64,000 nt of DNA from contig JAJAPY010000001.1 in NCBI GenBank assembly GCA_020523885.1, positions 310,001 through 374,000 of the forward strand, in the 5' to 3' direction. The stretch is from Candidatus Liberimonas magnetica. GTDB taxonomy: Bacteria; Elusimicrobiota; Endomicrobiia; Endomicrobiales; JAFGIL01. The position numbers and the translations under genes are program-made. The notes under the pieces were generated by a model. That model did not search any database. It saw only the letters and a program-made list of their open reading frames with translations, and had not been told where the DNA came from. This document shows, piece after piece, positions 44,351 through 54,250 of the stretch. Positions within the stretch are counted from its first letter, which is position 1. Each line of letters begins with the position of its first letter.

Positions 44351-45163
44351 ATGTTACGAGGGATTTACATTTTACCAAGTTTAATAACTACAGGCAATCT
44401 TGCCGCAGGTTTTGTTTCAATGCTTTATTCAATAAATATGCAATTTACCCATGCTGCCTGGTGTATAATTATTGCCATAGGATTTGACATGCTTGACGGC
44501 CGTGTGGCAAGGCTGACGAAGTCTACAAGCCGTTTTGGCGTAGAACTTGATTCGTTAGCTGATCTGGTTTCTTTCGGTGTTGCTCCTTCGGTACTTATTT
44601 ATCAGATGGTTTTACAGACTATGCATAAACCGGGGATAGCAATTGCGCTGTTTTTTGTTATTGCAAGCGCACTTCGTTTGGCAAAATTCAACGTAAAAGC
44701 GCAGGAAGGGGAAAGCTCAAGTGATTTTTCGGGACTGCCTACTCCTGCTGCTGCAGGGATCATTGCCTCTTTCGTTTTAAGTTATGAATTATTTGAACAA
44801 GGAGAGGAAATTACCGTTAGGACAATCCCGATCTTAATGAAAAGAATGCCGTTCTTTTTTAAGACTTTACCTTTGCTTATGATCCTGGTTTCATTTTTAA
44901 TGATATCAAATGTGCCGTATTTTGGGTTTAAGAAATTCAGGTTTAACCGGCCAAAATCCCTTCAGTTTCTGATATTAATAGTTATAAGTATTTTATTGAT
45001 AATCACTTATCCTCAAAATTCTATTTTTATTATATTTATGCTGTATTTCCTATCCGGGGTCTTCTTGTATATATTGAGATATTGGCGATTGCAAAGGTCT
45101 CTCAAACTATCTTTACGACTTAAAAAACCAGAAAGAGATACGTTAAAGAATGTTGATGAGTAA
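44351..45163 (+). CDS. pssA: CDP-diacylglycerol-serine O-phosphatidyltransferase
   Basis: 270 residues, multi-helix CDP-alcohol phosphatidyltransferase. The active-site motif D-G-x2-A-R-x8-G-x3-D-x3-D is intact in DGRVARLTKSTSRFGVELD and the following SLAD. The family-typical ILPSLITTGNLAAGF opens the protein and FSGLPTPAAAG follows. It makes phosphatidylserine, the substrate of the Psd encoded just upstream; together they form the phosphatidylethanolamine branch. It belongs to the class II (membrane) PssA type. Confidence 0.95.
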   Translation: MLRGIYILPSLITTGNLAAGFVSMLYSINMQFTHAAWCIIIAIGFDMLDGRVARLTKSTSRFGVELDSLADLVSFGVAPSVLIYQMVLQTMHKPGIAIALFFVIASALRLAKFNVKAQEGESSSDFSGLPTPAAAGIIASFVLSYELFEQGEEITVRTIPILMKRMPFFFKTLPLLMILVSFLMISNVPYFGFKKFRFNRPKSLQFLILIVISILLIITYPQNSIFIIFMLYFLSGVFLYILRYWRLQRSLKLSLRLKKPERDTLKNVDE

Positions 45164-45219
45164 ACAAGAACTTTGACGGCAGCAAACCTGAAAAATAATC
45201 TTGAAAATTCAAATGATTC

Positions 45220-45253
45220 CGCCTACCTCACCGGCAGGCTCGCTGAGGAGGCG
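45220..45253 (+). promoter_or_regulatory. Hairpin ahead of leuA next to its ribosome binding site
   Basis: CGCCTACCTCA (45220-45230) faces TGAGGAGGCG (45244-45253) with one bulged base. The descending arm touches the GAGGAGG that serves as the leuA ribosome binding site. It could be a remnant palindrome, a weak terminator of pssA, or a translation-control element. No leucine-rich leader peptide or T-box is visible. Confidence 0.45.
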
Positions 45254-45268
45254 AGGAGGACAAATTAA

Positions 45269-46816
45269 ATGAAAAATAAAAAAATAATATTTTTTGACAC
45301 TACGTTAAGGGACGGCGAACAATCGCCCGGTGCCAGTATGAACATTAAGGAGAAAATCGAGGTGGCACGCCAGCTGGAGCGGTTGGGGGTAGATATAATC
45401 GAAGCCGGTTTCCCGATCTCAAGCCCGGGAGATTTTGAATCAGTTAAGCTTGTTGCAAAAGAAATAAAAGGCCCCGCCATAGCGGGATTGTGCAGGGCAA
45501 ACACTAAAGATATCAATACCTGCTGGAATGCAGTCAAATACTCAAAAAAACCCAGGATCCATATTTTCCTTTCAACTTCCGATTTACATATAAAACGCAA
45601 GCTTCAGAAGACTCGTGAAGAAGTATTTGATATGGCGGTAAATTCTGTGCGTTATGCAAAAAAATATTGCGAAGACATAGAGTTTTCTGCAGAAGATGCT
45701 TCGCGTTCGGATTTTGACTATTTGGAAAGTGTTGTAGAAGCAGTGATAGATGCCGGGGCAACGACACTGAATATTCCTGATACCGTGGGCTATGCTATGC
45801 CGGAAGAATTCGGGAGAATGATAAATAAACTGCATTCGCGCGTCAGAAATATAGATAAAACGGTTTTGAGCATACACTGTCATAATGACCTTGGCCTTGC
45901 AGTTGCAAACTCCCTTGCTGCTATCCTGAACGGAGCAAGGCAGATCGAGTGCACTATTAACGGAATTGGAGAAAGAGCCGGCAATGCTTCTCTTGAAGAA
46001 GTTGTGATGGCATTAAAAACCAGAAAGAAATATTTCGGGTATGATTACGGAATTAATACAAGAGAATTATATAAATCAAGCAGGCTGGTATCGATGCTGA
46101 CGGGGATATTAGTACAGCCGAACAAAGCCGTTGTCGGTTCAAATGCCTTTGCTCATGAAGCGGGCATTCATCAGGATGGCGTGATCAAAGAGCGCCTGAC
46201 TTATGAAATTATGCGACCTCAGGATGTTGGCGTGCCGTCAAGCAAGCTGGTCCTTGGCAAGCACTCCGGACGGCATGCCCTGCTAAAAAGGCTTAAAGAA
46301 CTGGGCTACGGTTTGGGCGCAGCAGAACTTGAGAAGGTCTATGAAAAATTTAAAGTCCTGACTGATAAAAAGAAAGTCGTGTTTGATGACGATATAGCCG
46401 CACTTGTTGAAGAAGGGATCAGGCAGCTGCCGGAAACCTATGCCTTGAATTATTTAAATACATCAAGCGGCACTGGTATAATCCCTACAGCTACTATAAG
46501 GATAGGAAAGATCGATAAGTTAAATAAAGGCAAAAGGATTATTATTCAGGAAGCTGCCTGCGGCGACGGGCCTGTAGATGCGGCCTATAAAGCCATAGAC
46601 AAGATAGTTTCAATAAAGCCGAAGCTGATCGATTACTCTCTCAGAGCTATCTCCAGCGGAAAGGATGCACAGGGCGAGGTCAGCGTAAAGGTAGAATATA
46701 AAGACATAAGCTATTCAGGTCGCGGTACTTCAACAGATATAATTGAAGCAAGCGCGAAAGCTTATCTTAAGGCTATAAATAAAATAATGTCATCCACAAA
46801 AATCAATAGCATATGA
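45269..46816 (+). CDS. leuA: 2-isopropylmalate synthase
   Basis: 515 residues, full-length form with the C-terminal regulatory domain. The catalytic TIM barrel has [17 protein letters not shown] (residues 7-23) and the metal/substrate site [19 protein letters not shown], then [27 protein letters not shown] completes the active site. The C-terminal LeuA dimer domain (about 385-510) is where leucine would bind for feedback inhibition. It condenses acetyl-CoA with 2-oxoisovalerate. First gene of leuA-leuC-leuD-x-leuB. Confidence 0.95.
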   Translation: MKNKKIIFFDTTLRDGEQSPGASMNIKEKIEVARQLERLGVDIIEAGFPISSPGDFESVKLVAKEIKGPAIAGLCRANTKDINTCWNAVKYSKKPRIHIFLSTSDLHIKRKLQKTREEVFDMAVNSVRYAKKYCEDIEFSAEDASRSDFDYLESVVEAVIDAGATTLNIPDTVGYAMPEEFGRMINKLHSRVRNIDKTVLSIHCHNDLGLAVANSLAAILNGARQIECTINGIGERAGNASLEEVVMALKTRKKYFGYDYGINTRELYKSSRLVSMLTGILVQPNKAVVGSNAFAHEAGIHQDGVIKERLTYEIMRPQDVGVPSSKLVLGKHSGRHALLKRLKELGYGLGAAELEKVYEKFKVLTDKKKVVFDDDIAALVEEGIRQLPETYALNYLNTSSGTGIIPTATIRIGKIDKLNKGKRIIIQEAACGDGPVDAAYKAIDKIVSIKPKLIDYSLRAISSGKDAQGEVSVKVEYKDISYSGRGTSTDIIEASAKAYLKAINKIMSSTKINSI

Positions 46817-46847
46817 TAAATCTACATTTACCTAAAAGAGGATTAAT

Positions 46848-48107
46848 ATGAGTCAGACTATAGTTGAAAAGATATTAGCAAGGCATTGCGGTAAAAAAGA
46901 GGTTTTCCCAGGGGAGTTCATTGAACCTAATGTCGATGTTGCTCTGGGAAACGATGTAACCTCTCCGTTAGCGATAAAAGAGTTCAGAAAAGCCGGAGCC
47001 TCTGAAGTCTTTGATAAGGGAAAAGTAGTCCTTGTTATGGACCACTTTACTCCGAACAAAGATATTAAAAGTGCAGATCAGGTTAAATTCATAAGGGAGT
47101 TTGCAAAAGAACAAAACCTTAAGAATTATTTCGAAGGCGGGAACTGCGGAGTAGAGCATGCACTTTTGCCTGAAAAAGGCATAGTTCTGCCGGGTGATTT
47201 GGTTATCGGAGCTGATTCCCACACCTGCACTTACGGTGCACTTGGCGCTTTTGCCACAGGAGTTGGCTCGACGGACCTGGCAGCAGCAATGATAACCGGC
47301 AGGATATGGCTTAAGGTCCCATCCACAATAAAGTTTGTTTTTAACGGGAAACTGAATAAATGGGCCGGAGGAAAAGATCTTATCTTATTTGCTATAGGGA
47401 TGATCGGTGTTGACGGCGCTCTTTATCAGGCAATGGAATTTACCGGCCCTGTTATCGAAAAATTGCCGATGTCCGACCGGTTTTCGATGTCGAATATGGC
47501 GATAGAAGCCGGGGCAAAATGCGGGCTTATAGCACCTGATAAGATAACTGTAGATTATGTCAGGGGCAGGGCAAAAAGAAAGTATAATATTTATAAAAGC
47601 GATCCTGACGCAAAGTATGCTAAAGTAATTGAGATCGATTGTTCAAAGATCGACCTGCAGGTTTCTCTGCCGTTTTTGCCTTCAAATGCCAAATCGGTTC
47701 ATGCTCTGGACAAGATATATATAAATCAGGTTGTAATAGGCTCATGTACTAACGGCCGTATTGAAGATTTCAGGATAGCAGCAAAGATATTAAAAGGAAA
47801 AAAAGTAGACCTGGATGTGCGGTTATTGATCATCCCTGCTACGCCAAAGGTTTACGATCAAATACTTGAAGAGGGCTTGATAAAGCTTTTTAGAAATTCC
47901 GGCGCGATAATATCACCGCCTACCTGCGGGCCCTGCCTTGGCGGGCATATGGGTATTCTTGCCGAAGGCGAGAGGTGCGTCGCAACTACGAACCGTAATT
48001 TTGTAGGGCGTATGGGCCATCCAAAGTCTGAAGTTTATCTTGCAGGCCCGGCCGTTGCGGCAGCGAGTGCTATAAAAGGGTACATCGTTTCACCTGATAA
48101 AATATAA
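46848..48107 (+). CDS. leuC: 3-isopropylmalate dehydratase large subunit (LeuC/HacA family)
   Basis: 419 residues. The 4Fe-4S cluster cysteines are visible in [12 protein letters not shown] and in [36 protein letters not shown] is the family signature. It is the shorter two-subunit class that also includes homoaconitate and methylthioalkylmalate isomerases; the leu neighbours decide for isopropylmalate. It works as a heterodimer with the LeuD encoded 10 nt downstream. GAGG ribosome binding site. Confidence 0.95.
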   Translation: MSQTIVEKILARHCGKKEVFPGEFIEPNVDVALGNDVTSPLAIKEFRKAGASEVFDKGKVVLVMDHFTPNKDIKSADQVKFIREFAKEQNLKNYFEGGNCGVEHALLPEKGIVLPGDLVIGADSHTCTYGALGAFATGVGSTDLAAAMITGRIWLKVPSTIKFVFNGKLNKWAGGKDLILFAIGMIGVDGALYQAMEFTGPVIEKLPMSDRFSMSNMAIEAGAKCGLIAPDKITVDYVRGRAKRKYNIYKSDPDAKYAKVIEIDCSKIDLQVSLPFLPSNAKSVHALDKIYINQVVIGSCTNGRIEDFRIAAKILKGKKVDLDVRLLIIPATPKVYDQILEEGLIKLFRNSGAIISPPTCGPCLGGHMGILAEGERCVATTNRNFVGRMGHPKSEVYLAGPAVAAASAIKGYIVSPDKI

Positions 48108-48117
48108 GGATAATAAA

Positions 48118-48630
48118 ATGAAAATGATATTAAAAGGAAAGGCTCATAAATATGGGTCAAATGTCAATACGGATGAAATAATACCGGCCCGTTATTTAAA
48201 TACTTCAGATGCAGATGAACTTGCAAAACATTGCATGGAAGATATTGATAAAGATTTCATGAAGAAAATGAATAAAGGCGATTTTATAGTGGCTGCCGAT
48301 AACTTCGGCTGCGGCTCGTCCCGCGAGCATGCGCCGCTGGCAATAAAACAGGCCGGGATTTCTGCCGTAGTAGCAAAATCTTTTGCAAGGATATTTTTCA
48401 GGAACTCCATTAATATAGGCTTCCCTATCTTAGAATCGGCAGAAGCTGTTGATAATATACAAACCGGCGATGAATTGGAAGCCGACCTAGTTAGCGGAGA
48501 GATCAAGAATATAACAAGGAATCAAGTATATCATGCCCAGCCTTTTCCTGAATTTATGCAGGAGATAATCCAAAGAGGAGGCCTACTAGAGTGTATAAAG
48601 ACTCAGATCCAGAAGATCAGGAACAAATGA
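48118..48630 (+). CDS. leuD: 3-isopropylmalate dehydratase small subunit
   Basis: 170 residues, swivel domain. [15 protein letters not shown] near the N-terminus and the conserved [17 protein letters not shown] loop that contacts the substrate are present, then [17 protein letters not shown]. Partner of LeuC. Its 3' end overlaps the start of the next, unrelated PilZ-like gene. Confidence 0.95.
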   Translation: MKMILKGKAHKYGSNVNTDEIIPARYLNTSDADELAKHCMEDIDKDFMKKMNKGDFIVAADNFGCGSSREHAPLAIKQAGISAVVAKSFARIFFRNSINIGFPILESAEAVDNIQTGDELEADLVSGEIKNITRNQVYHAQPFPEFMQEIIQRGGLLECIKTQIQKIRNK

Positions 48631-48983
48631 AATCAGAGGCAAAGGAAAGGCGAAAGACTCAAAGGATAGAAGTTAAAAACATACCTGTGGAGATTTTCGA
48701 TGCAGACGGCCTTACTATTTTAGGTGTCGGGCAAATCGCTAACCTTGGAATCAATTGTGCGGGGCTTTATAGCACGATAAATTTTGCAGTGAACACTAAT
48801 TTTGCCATTCGTTTTATTTTAGAAGGCAGGTATGTGCTCAATATATATGCTACTGTTGCCCGGGTCGTTGAAAAAGAACGGAAAAAATATTACGGGATAA
48901 GATTTAATAAGGTAGATTTTTTGCAGGAAGAGAATCTCAAAGAGTTCCTCGAAAAAAAATTGCTGGAAAATAAAACAAGTTAG
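48591..48983 (+). CDS. PilZ-domain-like protein inside the leucine operon
   Basis: Up to 130 residues. [17 protein letters not shown] resembles the RxxxR entry of PilZ c-di-GMP-binding domains, and the later strand pattern ([32 protein letters not shown]) fits, but the second D/NxSxxG motif is only loosely present (NLGINCAG). GTG at 48591 has AGAGGAGG 9 nt upstream; ATG at 48627 overlaps the leuD stop (ATGA) and is an equal alternative. Its job in a leucine operon is unclear; transcriptional read-through from the leu promoter is likely. Confidence 0.65.
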   Translation: MYKDSDPEDQEQMKSEAKERRKTQRIEVKNIPVEIFDADGLTILGVGQIANLGINCAGLYSTINFAVNTNFAIRFILEGRYVLNIYATVARVVEKERKKYYGIRFNKVDFLQEENLKEFLEKKLLENKTS

Positions 48984-49020
48984 ATATTTGTTTTACGAAT
49001 AATTAGAAGGGAGTACTTAA

Positions 49021-50091
49021 ATGAATATGAATAAAAAGAGTTACAGAATAGGTGTATTAGGAGGAGATGGTACCGGACCTGAAGTTATAAGAGAAGGTAT
49101 TAAGGTTATAGAAGCGCTCTCAAAGAAAGATAGTTTTAAGATAGATTGGGTTTATTATGACCTGGGCGGCGAGAGGTTCAAGAAGACAGGAGAGATACTG
49201 CCTGACACTGTGCTTTCAGAGTTGAAAAAGCTGGATGCGATATACCTTGGAGCGATAGGCCATCCTGACGTAAGACCTGGTATCCTTGAGAAAGGGCTCC
49301 TTTTAAGGCTTCGTTTTGAGCTTGACCAATACATAAATTTAAGGCCTGTAAAACTTTATCCGAACGTTGAGTCTCCCCTAAAAGATAAAAAGGCGGAAGA
49401 TATTGATTTTGTCGTAGTGCGTGAAAATACAGAAGGGCTGTACACAGGTTCAGGCGGTTTCTTAAGGAAAGGGACACTGAACGAAGTGGCTATCCAAGAA
49501 TCTATTAACACTCGTTTTGGTATTGAACGCTGCCTGCGCTATGCGTTTGAATATACAAAGAACAGGAATAAAAACAATAAATTAACTCTTTGCGGAAAAA
49601 CAAACGTGCTTACTTTTGCTTTTGACCTGTGGGAACGGGCATTTTATGAAGTAGCAAAAGAATACCCTGATATTAAGACAGATTATGCCCATGTAGATGC
49701 GACGTGCATGTGGATGGTGAAAAACCCGGAATGGTTTGATGTCATTGTGACCGACAACATGTTCGGAGATATAATTACCGACCTTGCTGCAATGATCCAG
49801 GGCGGCATGGGGATAGCTGCAGGTGGAAATATCAATCCAAAAGGCGTATCCATGTTTGAACCTATAGGTGGTTCAGCACCTAAATATACGGGAAAAAATG
49901 TCATTAATCCTTTAGCTGCTATTTGTGCCGGAGGGATGATGCTCGAAGTCCTCGGTTTAAAAGAATCCGGAAAAAGAATCGAAGGTGCTGTCATAAACGC
50001 ATTATCTAGCGGCAAGATAAAGAGCTTATCAGCAGGGAAAATGGGTTTATCCACTACCCAAGTAGGCGATTTGATTGCAAATAGCTTATAA
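49021..50091 (+). CDS. leuB: 3-isopropylmalate dehydrogenase (isocitrate/isopropylmalate dehydrogenase family)
   Basis: 356 residues. [16 protein letters not shown] at the N-terminus, the loop [42 protein letters not shown] with the metal-binding aspartates, and [21 protein letters not shown] for NAD binding. It oxidatively decarboxylates 3-isopropylmalate, giving the leucine precursor. The family includes NAD-isocitrate and tartrate dehydrogenases, but leu neighbours favour LeuB. GGGAG ribosome binding site. Confidence 0.9.
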   Translation: MNMNKKSYRIGVLGGDGTGPEVIREGIKVIEALSKKDSFKIDWVYYDLGGERFKKTGEILPDTVLSELKKLDAIYLGAIGHPDVRPGILEKGLLLRLRFELDQYINLRPVKLYPNVESPLKDKKAEDIDFVVVRENTEGLYTGSGGFLRKGTLNEVAIQESINTRFGIERCLRYAFEYTKNRNKNNKLTLCGKTNVLTFAFDLWERAFYEVAKEYPDIKTDYAHVDATCMWMVKNPEWFDVIVTDNMFGDIITDLAAMIQGGMGIAAGGNINPKGVSMFEPIGGSAPKYTGKNVINPLAAICAGGMMLEVLGLKESGKRIEGAVINALSSGKIKSLSAGKMGLSTTQVGDLIANSL

Positions 50092-50119
50092 AAAATGTAA
50101 AGGAAAGGAACAGAAAATC

Positions 50120-51139
50120 ATGGATAAAAAGTATAAAGTTGCAGTTGTAGGAGCGACAGGCGTGGTCGGGCAGGAAATGATCAAGATGTTAGAAGCGAGG
50201 AATTTTCCCGTTGATACGCTAAGGCTGCTTGCATCAAAAAAATCTGCAGGGAAGAAACTAAAATTCCGTGGGAAAGATATAGAGGTTAAGGAACTTTCTA
50301 AGGAAACTTCCAAGGGTTTAGATATAGCGCTTTTCAGTGCAGGAGGGGCCGTATCAAAGGAATTTGCCCCTGTTTTTGCCGAAGAGAATTGTTTTGTAAT
50401 TGACAATTCAAGTGCCTGGCGCATGGAACCCGGCATCCCGTTGGTAGTCCCTGAAGTAAATTCTGATGTTCTTAGTACCGGCAAAAAAATAATAGCAAAT
50501 CCTAATTGTTCGACCATCCAGATGGTGGTTGTTCTTAAGCCTATACATGATGCTGTAAAAATAAAGAGGGTGATAGTTTCTACCTATCAGGCTGTTTCAG
50601 GTGCTGGAAGGAACGGCATAGTAGATCTTGAGGAGCAGGCTATCGCCTGGTCAAGGAAAGAAGCGATGCCTGCATTTAAAAAATTTCCTTATCAGATCGC
50701 TTTTAACGTAATCCCTCAAATAGATGTTTTCACAGAGAATGGTTATACAAAGGAAGAGATGAAAATGGTAAATGAAACAAAGAAAATAATGGGTGACAGC
50801 TCAATTAATGTTTCAGCTACCTGTGTAAGGGTACCGGTTTTTCGCGCACATTCAGAGTCTGTATGGATAGAGACAGATAAGAAAATAACTCCGCAACAAG
50901 CGACTGAGCTACTTTTAAAAGCTCCCGGAGTAGAAGTGATAGATGATCCTAAAAATAATAAATACCCTATGCCTATTGATGCGGCACATAAACAAGTAAC
51001 TTTTGTAGGCAGGCTTAGGGAAGATATTTCGGCAAAAAATGGGTTGACTTTTTGGGTCGTTTCTGATAATCTATTAAAAGGAGCAGCACTAAACGCCGTA
51101 GAGATAGCAGAAGCGCTTGTTTTTAAAGGAATAGTATGA
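50120..51139 (+). CDS. asd: Aspartate-semialdehyde dehydrogenase
   Basis: 339 residues from the ATG at 50120, which follows AAAGGAAAGGAA; an upstream in-frame TTG overlapping leuB is unlikely. NADP fold VAVVGATGVVGQEM, active-site Cys130 in NPNCSTIQM, STYQAVSGAGRNG, and VRVPVFRAHSESV with the catalytic histidine. It makes aspartate semialdehyde for lysine/diaminopimelate, methionine and threonine. The stop overlaps the next gene (ATGA). Confidence 0.95.
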   Translation: MDKKYKVAVVGATGVVGQEMIKMLEARNFPVDTLRLLASKKSAGKKLKFRGKDIEVKELSKETSKGLDIALFSAGGAVSKEFAPVFAEENCFVIDNSSAWRMEPGIPLVVPEVNSDVLSTGKKIIANPNCSTIQMVVVLKPIHDAVKIKRVIVSTYQAVSGAGRNGIVDLEEQAIAWSRKEAMPAFKKFPYQIAFNVIPQIDVFTENGYTKEEMKMVNETKKIMGDSSINVSATCVRVPVFRAHSESVWIETDKKITPQQATELLLKAPGVEVIDDPKNNKYPMPIDAAHKQVTFVGRLREDISAKNGLTFWVVSDNLLKGAALNAVEIAEALVFKGIV

Positions 51140-51828
51140 AAAAACTTATAATCAATGCTGACGATTTCGGATACAGAGAAAACGTGAACAAAGGTGTGAT
51201 TTACGCGCATAAAAACGGGCTTGTTACCAGTGCTTCTCTTTTTGTTGATAAGGAAAGCACGCCTGAAGCAGTGAGGCTTGCGAAAGAAAACTCCGCGCTC
51301 GGGCTTGGGCTTCATGTTGACCTCGATAAATATTTTGAAATAGACCACACTCTGGGACAGATAGTTAAGATGTATGATCAGAACCAGGATATAAATGAAT
51401 TGAAAAGCGAGGTAAGAAGACAGCTTGATAAATTTTATTCGTTTGGTTTCCAAGCTGACCATATCGACAGCCATCATCACGCACACCTGCACCCTAAGGT
51501 TTTTACCGTTGTCTGTGAACTGGCAAAGGAATTTAAAATACCGGTTGTCAGAATTTTTGAGAAGTTCTATTTAAACAGGCAGGATTTTGAAAACTCGTCT
51601 AATATCTGCAAGGATAACGGATTAAAAACAGTGGACCATTTTATAGAAGGGTGGTATTGGGGAAACATTGATGAAAATTATGTTTTAGCAGAGCTTATGA
51701 CCCATCCCGGCTATGGCGAAATCTGGCGCGAAGCGGAGCTTGCAAATTGCTGCCAGCCAAAACTGAAAGATTATTTGATTGCACAAAAAATAGAATTGGT
51801 AAGATTTTCAGATATGGTTAATGGTTGA
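51136..51828 (+). CDS. YdjC/ChbG-family carbohydrate deacetylase
   Basis: 230 residues. Metal-binding ADDFGYRENVNKGV at the N-terminus and HIDSHHHAHLHPKVF in the middle are the family hallmarks, with LGLGLHVDLD between them. Members remove acetyl groups from N-acetylated sugars (ChbG: chitobiose; HpnK: hopanoid glycosides). Substrate here unknown. It overlaps asd by 4 nt and truA by 8 nt, so it is translated within that operon. Confidence 0.88.
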   Translation: MKKLIINADDFGYRENVNKGVIYAHKNGLVTSASLFVDKESTPEAVRLAKENSALGLGLHVDLDKYFEIDHTLGQIVKMYDQNQDINELKSEVRRQLDKFYSFGFQADHIDSHHHAHLHPKVFTVVCELAKEFKIPVVRIFEKFYLNRQDFENSSNICKDNGLKTVDHFIEGWYWGNIDENYVLAELMTHPGYGEIWREAELANCCQPKLKDYLIAQKIELVRFSDMVNG

Positions 51829-52564
51829 ATTTAAATATAATTATATTCTGTTCTTTGAATTTGACGGCACTAATTTCCTGGGCTGGCAGAAACAGCTGGA
51901 GGGAAGGACAGTTTTTACAGAAATAGAAAAGGCAGCTAAAAAGATATTGGGGGATATAAAGCTTATAGGGTCAAGCAGGACTGACAGCGGAGTTCATGCG
52001 TTAGCCTACGCAGCAAATATCCTTGCAAATAAGAATTATGACCTTTCTATGCTCAAGGCATCCTTAAATGCCACTCTTCCGGAAGACATAGCAATAAATA
52101 AAATTGGAAAAGCAGGGCTTGATTTTAACGCCAGGTTCGATGCAAAGCATAAAGTGTATGAATATAGGATATGGAACAGCCCTGACAAAAATATCTGGAC
52201 CAAAAATCATTCCTGGCATATCAAAAAAAAGCTGGACAAGAAGAAGATAAAAGAAGCATTTAAATATTTTTCAGGGAAACACGACTTTAATGCTTTTTGC
52301 GGGTCAAAATCATCTTCAACGAACAAATGGGTTAATTTAGAGAATATAAGCATTAAATCCAAAAATAAGCATATAGTTTTGAATTTTAAAGCCGACAGGT
52401 TCTTAAATCATATGGTACGAAATATTGTCGGGACGCTGGTAGATGTCGGTATGGGGAAAATCGAACCGGAAAATATACAGGTAATGCTTAAAAGAGGGAG
52501 AAGGACAACGATAGGCCCGTCAGCACCCGGTAAAGGCCTCTATTTAAAAGAAGTTATATTTTAA
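51821..52564 (+). CDS. truA: tRNA pseudouridine(38-40) synthase
   Basis: 247 residues. The nucleophile D55 lies in SSRTDSGVHALAYAAN; FDGTNFLGWQKQ, RFDAKHKVYEYRIW and FKADRFLNHMVRNIVGTLVDVG are the other family blocks. It modifies the anticodon stem-loop of many tRNAs. The start codon overlaps the end of the deacetylase gene. Confidence 0.96.
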   Translation: MVEFKYNYILFFEFDGTNFLGWQKQLEGRTVFTEIEKAAKKILGDIKLIGSSRTDSGVHALAYAANILANKNYDLSMLKASLNATLPEDIAINKIGKAGLDFNARFDAKHKVYEYRIWNSPDKNIWTKNHSWHIKKKLDKKKIKEAFKYFSGKHDFNAFCGSKSSSTNKWVNLENISIKSKNKHIVLNFKADRFLNHMVRNIVGTLVDVGMGKIEPENIQVMLKRGRRTTIGPSAPGKGLYLKEVIF

Positions 52565-52597
52565 TAATGCCAGAATAATTGAAAAGGCAGGGATCTT

Positions 52598-52855
52598 ATG
52601 AGTAAAAAAAACAAACAAAACGTAAATTCAAACTCTGCTATGGAGACTAAAATACATGGAATTTCTAAAATGGGGAAAAAGATTATTTTTTCCGGTATAT
52701 TGATCGTTATAGCCGGGTTTTATATACTTACAAAGACAGACTCTTACGGACAAAACTGGGCATCAAAGCTATCTCCTTTTCTTATACTGGGCGGTTATAC
52801 TATTATCGGTGTAGGCATAATCTATCCTGACAAAAAGCAAGAAGACCCTTCCTGA
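52598..52855 (+). CDS. Small two-helix membrane protein (DUF3098-like)
   Basis: 85 residues. After a polar N-terminus of about 25 residues there are two membrane helices (IIFSGILIVIAGFYIL and FLILGGYTIIGVGIIYP) and a short charged tail. The pattern MGKKxxFSGILxxxxGFxxL...ILGG resembles DUF3098 proteins, which often sit beside cell-envelope and pseudouridine synthase genes. Function unknown. AGGGA ribosome binding site. Confidence 0.75.
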   Translation: MSKKNKQNVNSNSAMETKIHGISKMGKKIIFSGILIVIAGFYILTKTDSYGQNWASKLSPFLILGGYTIIGVGIIYPDKKQEDPS

Positions 52856-52865
52856 AAAGCTGCAT

Positions 52866-53366
52866 ATGAAAACCTTTAAGATAGGTGTTATTTCTGATAC
52901 ACATTACCCGTCTTTTAAATCAAAACCACCCTTTGAAAAAATACGAGAACATTTTTCAGGTTCGGACATCATTATTCATGCGGGAGACCTCGTATCTTTA
53001 AATGTTATAGATATGCTGGAAAATATTTCAAAAGTTGAAGCCGTTTGCGGAAACATGGATTTACCTGAGGTAATAGCTAAATTACCTAAAACAAAAATAC
53101 TTAATCTAAACGGTGTCTCCATAGGTATTATACATGGTTTTGGCCCCCCCTTTGGTTTTCCAAAAAAGTTGTTACCTTTCTTTAAAGAAAAAATAAACAT
53201 ATTGATTTTTGGACATACTCACAAAGCTTTTAATAAAGTTGTAAATGGTATTCTTTGTTTTAACCCAGGTTCACCGGCCATGAATATTTTCAACGATCAG
53301 CCAACCTTAGGGCTTATCACTTTTTCAAGTATTGATGATATAAAAGCAAAAGTACTATTCCTATAA
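52866..53366 (+). CDS. Calcineurin-like metallophosphoesterase (YfcE/MJ0936 family)
   Basis: 166 residues. Metal ligands are in VISDTHYP (D, H), IIHAGDLVS (D), VCGNMDLP (N, D), IIHGFG (H) and IFGHTHKAF (H, H), the complete binuclear site. Such enzymes hydrolyse phosphodiesters; the natural substrate here is unknown. Last gene of the asd-truA run. A C7 tract lies in the coding region near 53143. Confidence 0.92.
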   Translation: MKTFKIGVISDTHYPSFKSKPPFEKIREHFSGSDIIIHAGDLVSLNVIDMLENISKVEAVCGNMDLPEVIAKLPKTKILNLNGVSIGIIHGFGPPFGFPKKLLPFFKEKINILIFGHTHKAFNKVVNGILCFNPGSPAMNIFNDQPTLGLITFSSIDDIKAKVLFL

Positions 53367-54215
53367 AATTGTCATTCCCAAGTATTAAAAACCTCATAAA
53401 TTTACACCCATTCCAATTTCATCGTCGATAAAACATCAAATATTCGATTTTAGGCCCATAAAAATATCAAGCAATGGTTTTATACCCTTAAAAAACATAA
53501 GGTTATATGGTTTTTTCGATTTTTTCCAAAAATAATTTCCTTAAGTGTTTTTTTGCCTTTGATAGAATTTATAGAATGTATTATTACTAATGATTTTTAA
53601 AGAATCAAGATTAGATGATATAGTAGTATTTCTAAAAATAAAGCATTTTTGGCAAAAAAACTTGCGAGGGTTAAAATTTAAGTATTTTAATACAGGAAAC
53701 CATACTTTTATGGTATTTTTTGGTAAAGGCAATGAAAAAAAGATTTATCGGATAGTTTATTAATAGTAAACCCGATTTAAGCAAAAGAACCTAAAAAAAG
53801 TCAAATTTTAAAATAAATTGAAAAAAGTCGAAATAAAAGCTATCAAAATAGAGTGCTATAATTAAAAAGTTAAATTAGAATATTATATACAGTGCAAGAA
53901 TAATAGATTATAGCACAATAACATAGTATAGTTAAAGCAATACATTAACATAACAAAAACGGTACAATACATATATAACAAAACATAATATAACTTATCG
54001 GAACATTCATCAATAGCTATTATTAGCAGTTTAATAAGTATTTAAGAAAAAACATTATAGTTTCTTGATATTATATAGAAGATGATTTTTCAAGGTTTTT
54101 ACAATAATTATATTATATTTCCATATAAGAATAGTAATATAAGAATACAAATATATGAATAAGATAGAAAGCTATATTGAAAATAATCATAGGAAAATAA
54201 ATAGCTCACAGGGTA
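53367..54215. other. Very AT-rich, almost gene-free stretch
   Basis: About 850 bp, markedly richer in A+T than the flanks, with long runs of ATA/TAA words between about 53800 and 54200. Only one short frame (53590-53763) could code. No tRNA, terminator or clear inverted repeat was found. It looks like foreign or decaying DNA ahead of a promoter at 54216. Confidence 0.6.
53590..53763 (+). CDS. Possible 57-residue hypothetical protein
   Basis: ATG to TAA frame beginning MIFKESRLDDIVVFLKIKHFW and ending EKKIYRIVY. The centre (LRGLKFKYFNTGNHTFMVFFGKG) is basic and aromatic, faintly like small HicA-type proteins, but not enough to assign. There is no ribosome binding site. The base composition is as AT-rich as its surroundings. 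It may not be a gene. Confidence 0.25.
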   Translation: MIFKESRLDDIVVFLKIKHFWQKNLRGLKFKYFNTGNHTFMVFFGKGNEKKIYRIVY

Positions 54216-54244
54216 TTGACTATTTTTTTTAAAAAGGATAAAAT
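54216..54244 (+). promoter_or_regulatory. Promoter of the small exported protein, apparently leaderless
   Basis: TTGACT (54216-54221), 17 bp, TAAAAT (54239-54244), then 6 nt to the ATG at 54251. This is the same geometry as the psd and transposase promoters. Confidence 0.65.
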
Positions 54245-54250
54245 ATAATC

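Noticed and set aside
45164-45268. T-box or leucine attenuator ahead of leuA
   Set aside because: No run of leucine codons, no T-box sequence, only a short hairpin.
50743-51492. 249-codon minus-strand frame across asd and the deacetylase gene
   Set aside because: Opposite two well-supported genes; the translation shows no family features.
53541-53732. 63-codon minus-strand frame in the AT-rich stretch
   Set aside because: No ribosome binding site or recognisable motif; composition matches random AT-rich DNA.
53590-53763. HicA-type toxin
   Set aside because: Only a vague likeness around NTGNHTF; no HicB partner and no clear catalytic histidine context.
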